In this document: piece by piece, positions 45,109 through 57,409 of the stretch
Numbering within the stretch: position 1 is the stretch's first letter
Layout: each line of letters begins with the position of its first letter
DNA from: Symbiodinium natans
Taxonomy: Eukaryota; Sar; Dinophyceae; Suessiales; Symbiodiniaceae
NCBI GenBank assembly: GCA_905221605.1
Contig: CAJNDS010000362.1
Span: 1 to 64,000 of the forward strand
Length of the DNA: 64,000 nt
Direction of reading: 5' to 3'
The notes under the pieces: generated by a model
What the model was told of the DNA's origin: nothing
What the model saw: the letters and a program-made list of their open reading frames with translations, nothing else
The model's database searches: none
Position numbers and translations under genes: made by a program

Positions 45109-45760
45109 CCTTAAAATAATTCCATTTATACTTATACCAGCCCCCAACCCATGAAAAGATGGTTGAACAAATCAAGTAGCGAAGGTGCAGGTTCTCGACA
45201 CTAGCCAGTCACGAAAGAGCCCGCAAAAGCCGTATGCATTCAACTGCTCTAGCATTGGGTTGAGCATCGTACAATCGGGCAGGTGAGAGAAAGCATCGGA
45301 GGTGGGCGTGGTCGGCATTTAGCTGACCTCGCGTGACATGAAGTGGCCCACAAAATCAAACCTGGCCGTGCTTGCGAATGCGCGCTCGCTGGCAAGTAGC
45401 AGAGAAAATGCAGAGCAACAACATGGCTTTCAATGCTCCAGCATGAGCATGGAAGTTTCAACAGTACTAAGGTTAGCAACTGAAGTGACAAGCCAACAAA
45501 GTAACAAACGGATCATGTGCCTTGTCCACGAAGTAGAGACCTTGCAAGCAAGAGGCGTAAACTGTGAAGTATTGCTGCTTGTTACTTTCGTTTCCGGTGA
45601 TGTCCGCTACTGGAATGTATTGTTACGACTGCTGTAGTAACAAGCAAGACAATGCATCGTAGGCATCGTCATGGCGATCAGTGTGTTGATCTGCCTGTTT
45701 CGACAGCGCGATGTTCCAAAAGCCGTGCAGCAGACATGCCACAGTCGCTGAACCCCCTTG
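45109..45760. other. no recognisable gene
   Basis: Short frames only. Confidence 0.6.
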
Positions 45761-46492
45761 TCACATTCTCATGATGGGCGCAACACGGAGCAACGCATTG
45801 GGATCTTTAAAGCGTGGTCGGCCAAAACGCTTCTGATCGGTTCTGCAATGAGATGCAATGAGCCTTTGCCAAATCAGGGGCAAGGGGCGCGCAGTTCGTG
45901 GCACTGGGTATCCGATGACCTTCGTGGCCCCAACTGCCAAAGGGCCAACGTAGTAGCTGAACTTTCTGGCTTCCTGTGGACAATCTCGCAGGGCCATCTT
46001 CGCGTAGCAACCAACTCGACAGAGATACATCTCCGGCACCCGGACTCCCGGAACAACTCTCAGAGAACTCTCGGAAGCTGCCGCGATGCACCCGTCGTGC
46101 CTTCTGCCCGCCCCCGCAGTGGCAGCATGCTTCTTGCGGAGAGAAGCCTCAAGGAGTCTGTGGATGGTCTCCACGCTGTGCATTGTGGAGCAAATTGCAA
46201 TTAGACTTGAAAGGGCGCCTTGATACTTCTGGCTGTCCCCACAAATCGTCGCCGCGCTGCACGTCTCCCCAGCCTCGAAATGGGGCAAGATATTGGCAAG
46301 GTATGGCAAGGGGTTGCTGAGGGTTTGGGAGTTTGGGATGGAATTTGCGAGTTGTTGCTCTTTGCTTAACTCGAAGCACTCGATGGGCCATCCTGCATCT
46401 TGCGGTCTTACCCCCAACACACTCAAGTTCCAAAGCAGAACACAAGTTCCGAAGCCACTTCTGGCCTTGTTCTGCCATCCAGGCAGGTCCAT
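45761..46492 (-). other. 243-codon open frame of uncertain coding status
   Basis: The longest frame outside repeats and the retroelement. The translation is mixed in composition, with no recognised domain. The same stretch is also open on the plus strand for over 100 codons in two frames, which suggests a stop-poor region and not a gene. Confidence 0.15.
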
Positions 46493-46569
46493 GCAGGCAT
46501 AGCACCGGCCGTCACCTCAGTCGCTCTGTTGGGGCGGTTTGGACGAACACTTTCCTTTTGACCTAGATC

Positions 46570-47263
46570 AGGGTCTCTCGGTCTTTCTTGCTGTCGTTGT
46601 TTCTCTCTTTATTTCTTGTGTTTTTTTTAATTCCTTTCTTTCTTCCTCCATTCCTGCCTTTCCTTTTTTCTTTCTCTCTTTCTTTATTTGTTGTCTTTCG
46701 TTTTTTCTGTCTTTCTTTCTTTCTAGCCCTGTGTTTTTCTTTATTTCTTGATTTTTCTGTCTTTCTTTCTATTCCTGCCTTTATTTCTTTCTTTCTGTCT
46801 TTCTTTCTTTTTTTTCAATTCCTTTCTTTCCTTCTTTCTTTCTTTCTTGCTGTCTGTCTTTCTATTCCTGCCGTTCTTTCTTTCTTCATTTTTTTCTTCC
46901 TCTTGCTTCGTTCCTTTCTCTATTTCTTCCTCTTGCTTCCTTCCTTTCTGTGTTTTTTTGTTTGTTTCTTTCTTCCTGTCTTCCTGCCTTCCTTCCTTTC
47001 TTTCGTGCCTTAAATTTGACACAAAAAAACAGGAAAAAAACAGAAAAAAAAAAAAAAAAAAACTGTACCCCCAAAAACCTCTCGTTCTCTCTTGGATTCT
47101 CTTTCTCTCTTCCCCTCTTTCTCTCCGTCTTGTCTCTCTCATCTCTCTCATCTCTCTTCTTCTTCTTCTTATTCTTCTTCTTCTTCTTCGTCTTCTTCTT
47201 CTTCTTCTTCTTCTTCTTCTTCTTCTTCTTCTTCTGCCGGCGTCTCTCTCTCTCTCTCTCTCT
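46570..47263 (+). repeat. pyrimidine-rich repeat, copy 1, with TTC and CT microsatellites
   Basis: Long C/T-rich stretch of CTTT, TTCC and CTGCC units ending in GTGCCTTAAATTTGAC and poly-A. The 56 nt at 46965-47020 are identical to 53681-53736. It is followed by a TTC run (about 47157-47235) and a CT run (about 47243-47263). Confidence 0.9.
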
Positions 47264-50200
47264 GTCTATATGTATGCATGCGAGACAGCGCGACTGCAAC
47301 ATCTGGCTTTGCTCTACGCGTTCTTGCTTCTTCCTCGGACCCTGGTATATTGCAGACTCTAGACTCTGAGCACTAAAACTCGTGCAGTCGCGCAGCTGCT
47401 CTTCGAGAAGCCTCCGCTGCACACCTCACAGGCTGTCTTGTCGCTGTTCAGCTTCGCGCAGCCAGCACAGAAGTCCTGGAAGAGCAGTTATCGCGGATTG
47501 GGATCATGTTTACGACTATCTTCCGGTTCAAGACTTAAGCGATGGAGAGTCTAAGTCAGAGGGGTTTTTGATACGGCTTCATGGCATGCATGCGTGAAAC
47601 TTGCAGATCATCAACATGTAAAGGAGATGTTGATGAGTTGGTACATGCCCTTGCCGGCCTCGCTGACAGGGCAACATTCCGTGGTGAAGTACGGCTGCGA
47701 GTCCGTCGGCGAAAACAGCACCACCTTTCACACACGATTCAAGCATGTTCAAAGCAGAAGCATCTAGGCATCAGTGAGTCAGTCCCCCCCCCCTTTGAAC
47801 ATTCAAGCTGAGACTGTGAATTAGCTTGTCTTACTTGGACTCCTGCTCTGCAGGTGCCTGCCTTTGAGAGAATCTTTCGCTTCCTAGTTCTCAGCTCGCT
47901 GCTACGGCAAGCAACGGAACATACCGGATCAACCCCGTCCAGTACTGTCTGGCAATACCACAATGGCTTGTTTTGGTATTCACACGTACTGCTAGCTCAA
48001 TTTGCGTTTTTGACCCTGGCACAGCAGAGAAGTCGCAGACCAAAACTTGCATCCCAAAAACCTAGAGCTGCTGGTCCGTGAGTCCTTGAGGTGTGGAGCT
48101 GCCGAGCAATCGACTGACGTTGAGGGCTTACGACTCGCAGCTAACCTTACTTGATCGAAGTTTTTTGGTAAAGTAAGGCACGGCCTCTGAGTCGCTGCAG
48201 CCACCAAGCGTTGAAGAGGACGTGTTGAGATCTTCTGACACCTGTGGAGACCCCGGTTGCTGGTTTCGGCTCGGCATGTTCGCATTCGGGCTTGACCTTT
48301 CGGGTTCCCGCGTTCATACCCTCTACTTGCCTGAATCCTAAAATAGCTTTCGCTCGAGATTGCCACTCAGGCTAGTATGCTGCCCCGACCTACCAACTCA
48401 TCCTCTACCATATGCCCAGCCGTGCAACATGGCTTCAAGGCCTGCGCAATCTCTAAAGAACCAATCACCCTCAACCTGCGCAACGCATCACAACGCCACG
48501 CAAGATCTCAGCCGCGCTGATCACTGCGGGAGACTCTTAAAAAAGCGTTCCCCAACCTGCTCCAAAGCTTGGCCAGGCTGAGCATGGCAAAGCTCAAAGC
48601 GCCCATCGTGCACCTCCGAAAAACACTTCCACGCTTCGACCCTCTGGGCCTCTGGGGACCTTCTACGGGAATCTGTCCTAGATCCTGGACTGTCCTGGGG
48701 AGGCCTACAGGATTGGCGCATGTAGTCTTTGAAACTCTGATGTTCACAAGTTCCCGATCCTTGCAAACCTTGGAAGGGCTCCTGCCTCCCGGTCCGATGG
48801 ATTGCTGCCCACCGAATTGAGTGTATTGCGGTGGGACCTGAACTAGGTACCCGCCAGTCAGGGGCGTGGAATCGCCCTCTTGATCTCTTTGCTTCGACAC
48901 CGTTCTTCGTAAAGTACACTCACGCGTACACTCAAGAGTGACCCAACCTCATGATGAGCATCAAGTAATCTACTGGACCAGAGTTGTCTCCCGAATTGAT
49001 TTCCTGCAGTGACGAACAGTATTTCCGCGCTGAGCTTGCAATGGGATGACACAAACAAACTCCAGCCAGACCCACGCATGTGAAGAGTATTGCACTTAGC
49101 AACAGCACCACATCCGACGCCCGCCCACGGCTGAGAAACTTGGATCGTAAAATGGCCGCGGAATGCCAAGCGGATTTAAGCGGCGGTGGCTTCGGACATC
49201 TTCGGACCATCCTCCGCCCTCTGCTACACGGCCAGCATCAACAGGACTTGCAGATCACGGTGTGAGGATGTGCGAAGCAAGCTTCCACGAGCTCAGGGCA
49301 ATCTGGGGTGGAGACACCAACAAAGTCCACCGGAGAGTTGGCGCGATGTGGGCGGATGCACAATCCTCATCCATCTAGGGGTGAGGGCACTCCACGTCGC
49401 CCAGCTACACCGCGGTCTTCCCACTGCAGACTGCGGGACACGGGAAGTTGTAAAGCCCTCCCAATTGCGAAGAGGCGTTTTTAACTATTTAGCTTTTGCG
49501 GTCCCGAGAGTGGGAAGATGGGAGGCCTCGCGAAGCCCAGCGGGCCTGAAGTTGGGATCGGCGACACGATCCCAGGCCATTCAGGAGACTTGCTGCCGTT
49601 GCTTTGATGTTGCTGAGGGTGTCTTGCTTTTCTTTGTGGACTAGATTGCCGAGGGTTTCCACCCGGTCGAGCAGCCTCCACCTTCTACCAGTGCAGTGAG
49701 CTGCGCCCTGTTTTGGGGTGGGGGGTGGGGGAGCTGGTAAGGGGAGGGAAGGGGGAGTGGCCCGCAGATTCGATCCTTGACGCCAGTGATCAATTGCACC
49801 AGTGGAGATTAGCCAGTGATCTGTTTGCCAAGCAGCAAGACTTCGCTGTCTTTCTTGTCGATGCCTCAATCGTTGAGTGACCATGATGTCAAGTTGGACG
49901 TCTTTACATTAGCAAGCTGGATTTCCAGAAATCTCGACAAGAACATAAACCGGAGCCTAAAAACTGCCTGAACACCACTTGGCTGGATTCAGTTGAGCTT
50001 TCCGGCCAAATCAAGGACGATTTGCCCTTTTGCAGCCCTTCTTCTTGTGCACGAAGCTTTGCCGACAGCTCCGACAGCTCCTGCAGCCGTGCCAAGACAG
50101 AAGACTCGCAAATCCGAACCGAAACCCGGAAAATGTCTAGATCGCAAGCCCACCCAGAAGGCTGGACATCAAAGCTGCCTGCTCTCGAATGGTCAGGAGT

Positions 50201-51045
50201 CCTAGGCCTGCATCTCAGTGCCTATCGCATTTGGGGTGGAAACCTGCCTCAGCCAACTCATCCAGCTGCAGGCCGCCACTTTTCTGCAGAGGATTGCGAG
50301 GATTGGTGACTTCCGAATCCATGACCGGTGCAGACAGGGAAGTGGTTTACAAAATATACAGGGTCCAAGACGATTCACGTCTACTCTCTACATGCATCAA
50401 AGGCCGAACAATCTGCCGGCATCTCTCACTGCATCTGCACCCCCCCGTGTGACTAGAGGCCTGGCACAAACAAGCTGCTCTAAAAAGGTGAGCGAAAAAA
50501 CATGCCTGGCCGTTGGCAGACATCTTGTGCTGGAGCAGACTCTTCGACCGGGATTCGATGCAAGCTGAGGACACGCATGATGACTCCTGATCAAGGCCAG
50601 GCTCTTGAACGTGGCGCAGTGGATGGGAATCTGTGATGCACACCCTGTCCTCGACCGCATTTACCAAAACGAACATGGAAAAGATCCATGTGATCCACGT
50701 GAACAAGGGCATGGATGAAGCCACACGCCCCGGCATCGGTATCCGGAAAGCAAAGTGAATCCAGTAATTGGAATCCGAAACGGCTGCGGACGTCAAGCAT
50801 CACTTGCAACCTTAGGGAAGACTATAGTTTTCGGACTGCACGTGCCCATGTGGCCCGAACACAAAAGAGGCGAGAATGCATAAAGTCAATGAGGCCCAGT
50901 AGACAGTATGACTCATCAGGCCGTGGCTAGACACAACAATGGTCCAGTTCGCCGTAATTTATCTTGAACATCTGGAAGCAGGTTGCCTCTTCTTTTGAGG
51001 GGATCCATACGCGGGCGTTTTGTTGCCGCCAGCGGTGCGTCGTCG
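47264..51045. other. no recognisable gene over about 3.8 kb
   Basis: Short overlapping frames on both strands; no motif or repeat array recognised. Confidence 0.6.
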
Positions 51046-52394
51046 GCAATCCTGATGCCTTTTTTCTCTCTTCATTTATATAGGAATTCTACGATTTGAG
51101 TCGTGGACATTTTCGACTATGGGATCTGGGATTTAATTCGGGGCGGGGGAGGCTTTTTCAATTATGATAGGCCCTATGATCGCTTGTCTTTTTCTTATCT
51201 TTATAATTTCTTCTGATATCTGATTTTCTTTATATTATATCATTGATGGAATATGAATCTTATTTCCTTGATATTGGATTTCGAATAATATTGGATTTAG
51301 AATCATGATTCATTCATTGATGATTTTGGGGAAAAAAATCTCTTGCACCATTCGATTTTACCGAAATACAATCTTAAGATCCTTAGAGTCTTTAGAACCT
51401 TTAGAAATTCGTAGAATTCTTAGAATTCTGAGAACCCTTAATCTCGTAAGTTTATAGGATTTCTATGGGTTCATAGAGATTATTTAAATCTTAAGGTCCA
51501 GGGTCTCTTCCATCCACAGATTATTCGGATTTCTATGGCGATCCTTCTCTACGAAGATGAAAATATGTTTTTCTTTTTTTTACATACTGATTGTCCGCCC
51601 TCGGTCGTTCTGGATTATTAGGTTCTACATGCAATTCGTCTTCTCATTCGGAATTCTTCTCTTCGTTCGGTTTATTCTTCGCTCATCTCTGGAGCGCGCC
51701 CAATTATTCGATGCCAAGAGTGATCCCCATGCTAAATCCCCTAGTTGCCAGCAGCTGCTAGCACGGAGAGCGATTTACCACTCGCATCTAGCCAACAAGA
51801 TTTTAAAGATGCGTGGATCTCTTGTGATATTGATGGGCGATTGGGAATCCCATCCTTGTATTTCGGGTCTTTTTCCACGAAGGACAGGATATCTTCACAT
51901 TTTATTTCTATCTTTGATTGTTTGATCTATCGTTATCATTCCGGCAATATACATATATATATATATATATATAAATCTCTCTCTCTCTCTCGGATACGAT
52001 ATCTGGATATATCAAATTAAGTCTCAATATTCCCGATATCTGGATTTACCAGACCAATTATCATTGGTCCAGATCCGAGATGTGATGAAATCCTCTTATA
52101 TAGTTCGTTATCTATGGATTGTAATTTATAATCCTCAGTATAAATCGAATATAATTCATTATGAACCGAACATCATCCATCTATCATTCAATTCTGGAAG
52201 TTTTTCTTGATCTACGAACGTTTCATCATGTAATATATGGATATTTTTCAATAGGAAAAATCCTCCATCCTCTATATCCCCTGAATTTTCGAAATCATCG
52301 GTTCGTATCCAATATTCCTTGTTACGCAACGTTCTACGATCTCTCCCAGCTGATATAATCGTTCAGCATCTCGTTTCGTGTTCATCAATATTTC
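51046..52394. other. AT-rich island, organelle-like in composition
   Basis: Base composition changes abruptly to AT-rich, with poly-T runs, a string of TTAGAATTCT-like near-repeats (about 51375-51440) and an AT then CT microsatellite (about 51950-51990). It resembles organellar intergenic DNA and no gene is identifiable. Frames such as 51557-51925 are short and hydrophobic. A similar AT-rich stretch resumes at about 53820-53970, beyond the intervening repeats. Confidence 0.5.
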
Positions 52395-53000
52395 GGCGCG
52401 AGAAGCTGAGGGATTTTCGTTGAATTGTAGTACAAATGTAGTATTGGGAAGACAGGGCCGGAGGGGCGCGAGAGCGGACTGCGGCGCGTACTACGGCGCG
52501 TCTGCGGCGCGGGATTTTCGTTGAATTGTCACATAAAGTAGCACTGGAAGGATAGCGCTGGAGGGGCGCGAGAGCGGACTGCGGTGCTTACTGCGGCGCG
52601 GAAAGGTGAGGGATTTTCGTTGAATTGTAAAATACAAATGTAGTATTGGGAGGACAGAGCCCGCGCGAGAGCGGACTGCGGCGCGTACTGCAGCGCGGGA
52701 AGCTGAGGAATTTTCGTTGAATTGTAGTACAAATGTAGTACTGGGAGGACAGAATCGGAGGGGGATTTTCGTTGTAAAGTAGTATAAATGTAGTATTGGG
52801 AGGACAGAGCCGGAGGCGCGTACCGCGGCGCGGGAAGCTAAGGGATTTTCGTTGAGTTGTAATAGTATTGGGAGGATAGGGGCGCGTGCTGTGGCGTGGG
52901 AAGCTGAGGAATTTTCATTGAATTGTAGTACAATGTAGTGCTGGGAGGATAGAACCGGAAGGGCGCGAGTTGAGTGGATTGCAGCGTGTATTGCAGCGCT
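52395..53000 (-). repeat. satellite-like array, inverted relative of the 29-31 kb array
   Basis: About seven degenerate units carry the reverse complement of the 29.2-30.8 kb unit: GGGATTTTCGTTGAATTGTA, then TAGTA(C/T)TGGGAGGACAGAG, then GGAGGGGCGCGAGAGCGGAC. The units are more diverged and more irregularly spaced than in the other array. Confidence 0.9.
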
Positions 53001-53079
53001 TTATAGTTTAAGGCGTAGGGTTTTTACGGTCAACCAAGAACGTGCGAAGCGAGCGGAACCCTAAACTCCTTCCATCCTT

Positions 53080-53819
53080 CCTTTCTTCCTTTCTTTCTTT
53101 CTTTTTTGTTTTATGTATTTCGTTCGGTTTTTTTCTGTCTTTCTTGCTTTCTTGCTCTCTTTATTTATTTCTCTCGTTCTTTCTTTCTTTATTCCTTTCT
53201 TTCTTCCTCACTTCCTTCCTTTATTTCTTTATTATTTTATTCTTTCTTTCTTGCTGTATTTCTCTCTTTCTTCCTTTATTCCTCTCTTCCTTCCTTTATT
53301 TATTTCTTGCTTTCTTGCTGTCGTTGTTTATCTCTTTCTATCTTGTGCTTTTCATCTCTTTCTATCTTGTGCTTTTCTTTATTGCTTTCTTTCTTCCTCC
53401 ATTCCTGCCTTTCCTTTTTGCTTTCTCTATTTCTCTATTTGTTGCCTTTCTTTCTGTCTTCTTTCTAGTCCTGCCTTTCTTTCTTTCTTTCTTGATTTTT
53501 CTGTCTTTCTTTCTATTCCTGCCTTTCTTTCTTTCTGTATTTCTTTCAATCTGTCTTTCTATTCCTTCCTTCAGTTCTTTCTTTCTTGCTGTCTTTCTTT
53601 CTATTCCTGCCTCTCTTTCTTTCTTTCCTTATTTGTTCTTCCTCTTGATTCCTTCCTTTCTGTCTTTCTTTGTTTCCTTCTTTCTTTCTTCCTGTCTTCC
53701 TGCCTTCCTTCCTTTCTTTCGTGCCTTAAATTTGACAAAAAAAGGACAAAACACACACACACACACACCAAAGAAAAAACAGAAAAAATCACAAAAAAAA
53801 TACGGTACCCAACCTCTAA
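53080..53819 (+). repeat. pyrimidine-rich repeat, copy 2
   Basis: Aligns in the same orientation with 46570-47070, including the identical 56 nt at 53681-53736 and a following A-rich segment with a CA run (about 53751-53768) and GGTACCC. Long Phe/Leu/Ser frames through it are artefacts. Confidence 0.9.
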
Positions 53820-53975
53820 CCATCAACAAATCTGTACATCGAGAGATGAAATCAACTATGAATGGAGGAATTGAATGAATGATATCAAAAATCATCAAAT
53901 TCAAAATAACAAAATTGAAAGAATGAGAATCAATATTCCAAAAAAGAATCCCCATTCCAAGATTGAGTATCAGAT
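53820..53975. other. AT-rich segment, possible continuation of the AT-rich island
   Basis: About 150 nt of AT-rich sequence with GAATGAATGATATCAAAAAT-type wording, unlike the balanced flanks. It may be the far side of the 51.05-52.39 kb island, split by the two repeats. Confidence 0.4.
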
Positions 53976-54012
53976 TTTCAAAGCCTACCCTAGGGTTCAG
54001 GGGCTTTACGTA

Positions 54013-54047
54013 TTTAGGGTTTATAGGTTTAGGGTTTAGGGTTTTTG
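54013..54047. repeat. interstitial TTTAGGG telomere-type repeat
   Basis: Three TTTAGGG units plus degenerate neighbours (TTTATAGG, GGGTTTTTG). Confidence 0.85.
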
Positions 54048-57000
54048 AAAATCCCGAAACGCAGTGAGGTCTGGCACCTGTGGCAAAGATTTCTTTTCAC
54101 CGGGGTCGGCATGACTCCGTTGCCCCGCACTACACCTCGTACAGCATATAGGCAGGGATTTTCGTCTGCCATGTGCGAAGTGATCTGGCGTAAATGATAG
54201 GATTGGCCACCTGTACAAACAAGGGCAAAAAGCCCAGTGGGAGAAAAGGCCCTTGCCACGGCCAAAAGAGAATCAATCTAGGCTAGAGGGAGGCTGATGA
54301 CTTGAAAAGTCGGGTCTCGACCAAGAGTTGAAGCCATCAACGGCACAGACGGAGCAGAGACTTGCTCACGACTTGCCACAAACCACGAAGGCGAGCCACT
54401 CCTGCTTCAAGGCCTCCACTGCACAGATGTTGTTGCCAGTGCGCAACCATGTCCCCGGCCTGTGCCAAGTGTTGCTGTCCGGTTGGGAGACAGGGTTCTG
54501 AATCCCAGGGCACCCCAGCCCCAAGTATTGAAAATATAGCATCTTCAGGCTGTGCAAATTTGGCGTGCACGCATTTGCACGCTTCTGACATCTGATGTAG
54601 CCCTACGCTGAAACGGTTCCCACCTCAAACATCCTCAAGCATAACTGCTGGCTAGACGGCAAATTCTTCGAGTGCTCGGCACGCTCGCACACAAAAGCGC
54701 AAACATGGAACCCGACATGATCGAAACATATCGAAACAAGAGCAGCCCACCAGGTGGTTGGCGCCCGACTGGGCATCGGCAGCCGCTTTTGCAAGGCGCG
54801 AAGCCGACGCTTCGGCCACCTCGGATGTAGAGTTTTTGGCGGAGGAAGGCGATGCTTGGGGCTCTGAGAAAGGGTGCCTACTAAAAGCTTCACAGGACAG
54901 GCTTTGAGGACTTTAGGGAGTAGTTGTTTTTGGCTTGAGGGTATTAATATGACCTACAGATGCAATTGAGCCCTGGTGTGGATTCTTTTATCTACAGGGA
55001 TTGCCATCCGCTGAGCACATGCTGCTCATGGGATCCAAAGAGTCTCAACTTGATGCTCCTGTCAGCTCAACACCAAAGCTGTGGCTTTCAGTAGACTCCC
55101 GACTTCTCAATGTCCTGCCAGAGTACATGGGCAGTGAAGATATTATGTGAAGACGCCGCTATGTTATGCCGTTTTGTTCTGCTTCGCGATGCTTCGCGCT
55201 TGGAGTAGTAGCGGGGTAGCCAGGGTTGCTCCACGGTTTGTTACAATGTAGCGGTTGTTGGTACGTCAGCACTTCCGTAGCGCGCCTTGGCCATTCAACT
55301 CCCGCATGGCCTCCGACCCAGCTACGCTTCAAACTTTTGTCTTGCGCGTGTTTTGCAGCCACCCCGACCTGGCCATAAAATCGCAGTAGATTTAGCACGG
55401 TTTAGGCATGGTATAGGCTTCCCTTCAATACTCCCACACGTCATCCATAATGTGAAAAAAAAGTACAAAAACCCTTCCAGTGATTGAAACACTTGGAAGC
55501 CCTTAGAAAGCCCAAGTTAGAGTATTGCCCGAGATCGGCCCGAAGCACCTCCGCATATGGAGCGTCTCCGAGGCCGGCATCTTCAAAACGATACTGTAAC
55601 CTCATTCTGCATGCGTTCGTGACTTGTTACTCGTACGTCAGATTTCATTTTGCCATGTTTTCTCGTTATTGCTTTAGGGTTTGGGGCTTTTAGCTTAAGG
55701 GCATGGCGCAACCCCTCTCCCCCCACTCTTTTGCTGCTGAACTGCGTCACTGGCGAGAGCTTACTACAAGGTCTTGCAATCAGGGCTCAGCATTTGGAGA
55801 ATTGGACTGCAACTCACCCTGCAACTTCTGTGCACGTTGCTACAGGCTAGACATTGATCCACCGGGCTCCAACAACCTAAGGCTGGTTGTGTTGTCAATC
55901 TCGAGTAGGGCTTTGCGATTTCGACCCGAAGTTACAGCAAACGTTCAACATCCTGAGCATTAAGGGTCAGACATTGACAGGCAACATATGCGACATGCTC
56001 GCGGACCTCAAGCCTTTAAACATATGGCCAACACCTGAGCCTCTCTAGACCCCTATGCCTTCAGCCCCAGCGAAGGCAATGCCCACCAGTAAGTGTAAGG
56101 AGAGATACATCGCGAGCTCTGCAAAAAGAGCATCCATCTGTCTCTGAGTCTGCCCAAAGAAGCCCTGCTCCGTGACCTTGTCTTTTGCTTGTGTTATGAA
56201 AGATTCGTGGTGGGGTTGTTGATGGGCTGGGTCGAACGAACGTGCTTTGGGTTCTTGAGAGATGCAGCACTGTCTTGTTGGGAAACGTCCAAAACAAGCA
56301 GGAAGCTTGCACACGTGAATGCTGCTGCGAAAGGGTTTTTTAAGGTGTTGCTCTCAAGAAACCGTACTTACATCGGGAATGAGTTTTACAACTGCAACCC
56401 CTTCTTGCCAACTTTGTGGCCATGGTTGCTGGACATAATCGAGCTTTGAGGGTAATATTTACACTGAGTTCGCTGAGTAGATTTGCAAGGACCTGTCCAA
56501 GTATGCTCAGGCCTCGCGCAAGTGCTTCTGCACGTGTTGCATAGCGCTCGACCCATTGCTGGCGCAGAACCTTAGGCTTCGAACTCCCATGCAAATTTCT
56601 CCACGGTACGATCCGAACTCCGAAACCCACGGTCCTCAAATCTTCATTGTTCTGGAAGCTGTCGATGAAAATACTGTCGCCCAGATCAAAAAGCATCAGC
56701 CTTAACACCTTCCTTTCCGAAACCCTTTCTGGACCCTCGAGAACTGCCGTCGAGTTCAAATTTGTCTGTGGGCAACTCGTCGACCTCCTGCTGGCTGACG
56801 TTGATGTCCTGGGAGGCCTTCGTGCAAGTACTTACAGTATTTCAAAATTTCTTCCAAGAACGTTAAGAAGGAGTTCGCCCTTCTCGTATACTTTCGTGTT
56901 ATCTTGATGATCACATACTCTCTGACCATGATGCGGGCGTACATGGACAGGCGAGGTTTGGCGTTCGTCGGACATAGGTCATGCGGCACGGACCTGTAGC

Positions 57001-57100
57001 CAAGAATGATGTGAGTTGTGGTCTTTCTTTCTCAGTAGAACTAGAGAACGGTTGTCCCGATAGCATTTTAGAGCCGTGATGAAGACCTCACTATTTTAAG
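54048..57100. other. no recognisable gene over about 3 kb
   Basis: Short overlapping frames only. Confidence 0.6.
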
Positions 57101-57107
57101 AAACTTT

Positions 57108-57160
57108 CCATCACGACATCCAACACGACATCCATGACGACATCCATCCACGACGACACC
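57108..57160. repeat. CGACATCCA-type short repeats
   Basis: Repeated (C/A)ACGACATCCA units with small changes. Confidence 0.8.
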
Positions 57161-57214
57161 CATCCATGCGTTAACGACGACAACGAAAAGTTCACGAAAA
57201 CCATTTTCGACACC

Positions 57215-57368
57215 CAGAGGGCTGTCGTTCGCGCGATCATGACACCCCGCGCACACGCAGAGGGTCAGCGTTCTTGCGTTTCGACAACGTTTCGACAACG
57301 CGAAAAAACACAGAGGGTTGTCGTTCGTGCGATCACGACACCACGCGCACACGCAGAGGGTCAGCGTT
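57215..57368 (+). repeat. tandem pair, 58-nt unit at 96-nt spacing
   Basis: 57215-57272 and 57311-57368 differ at about four positions. Both start CAGAGGG and end CACACGCAGAGGGTCAGCGTT-like, so CAGAGGG occurs twice in each copy. A further partial CGCAGAGGG copy lies at about 57392. Confidence 0.9.
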
Positions 57369-57409
57369 TTCATGTCGACAAAGCCAAAACACGCAGAGGG
57401 CTCGCGTCT

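Noticed and set aside
46588-47422. Phe/Leu-rich and Lys-rich frames resembling membrane or nuclear proteins
   Set aside because: Pyrimidine-rich repeat; the same artefact recurs in its second copy at 53042-53878.
51557-51925. Organelle membrane-protein gene in the AT-rich island
   Set aside because: The 122-codon frame is hydrophobic, as expected for AT-rich DNA, but I could not match it to any plastid or mitochondrial protein.
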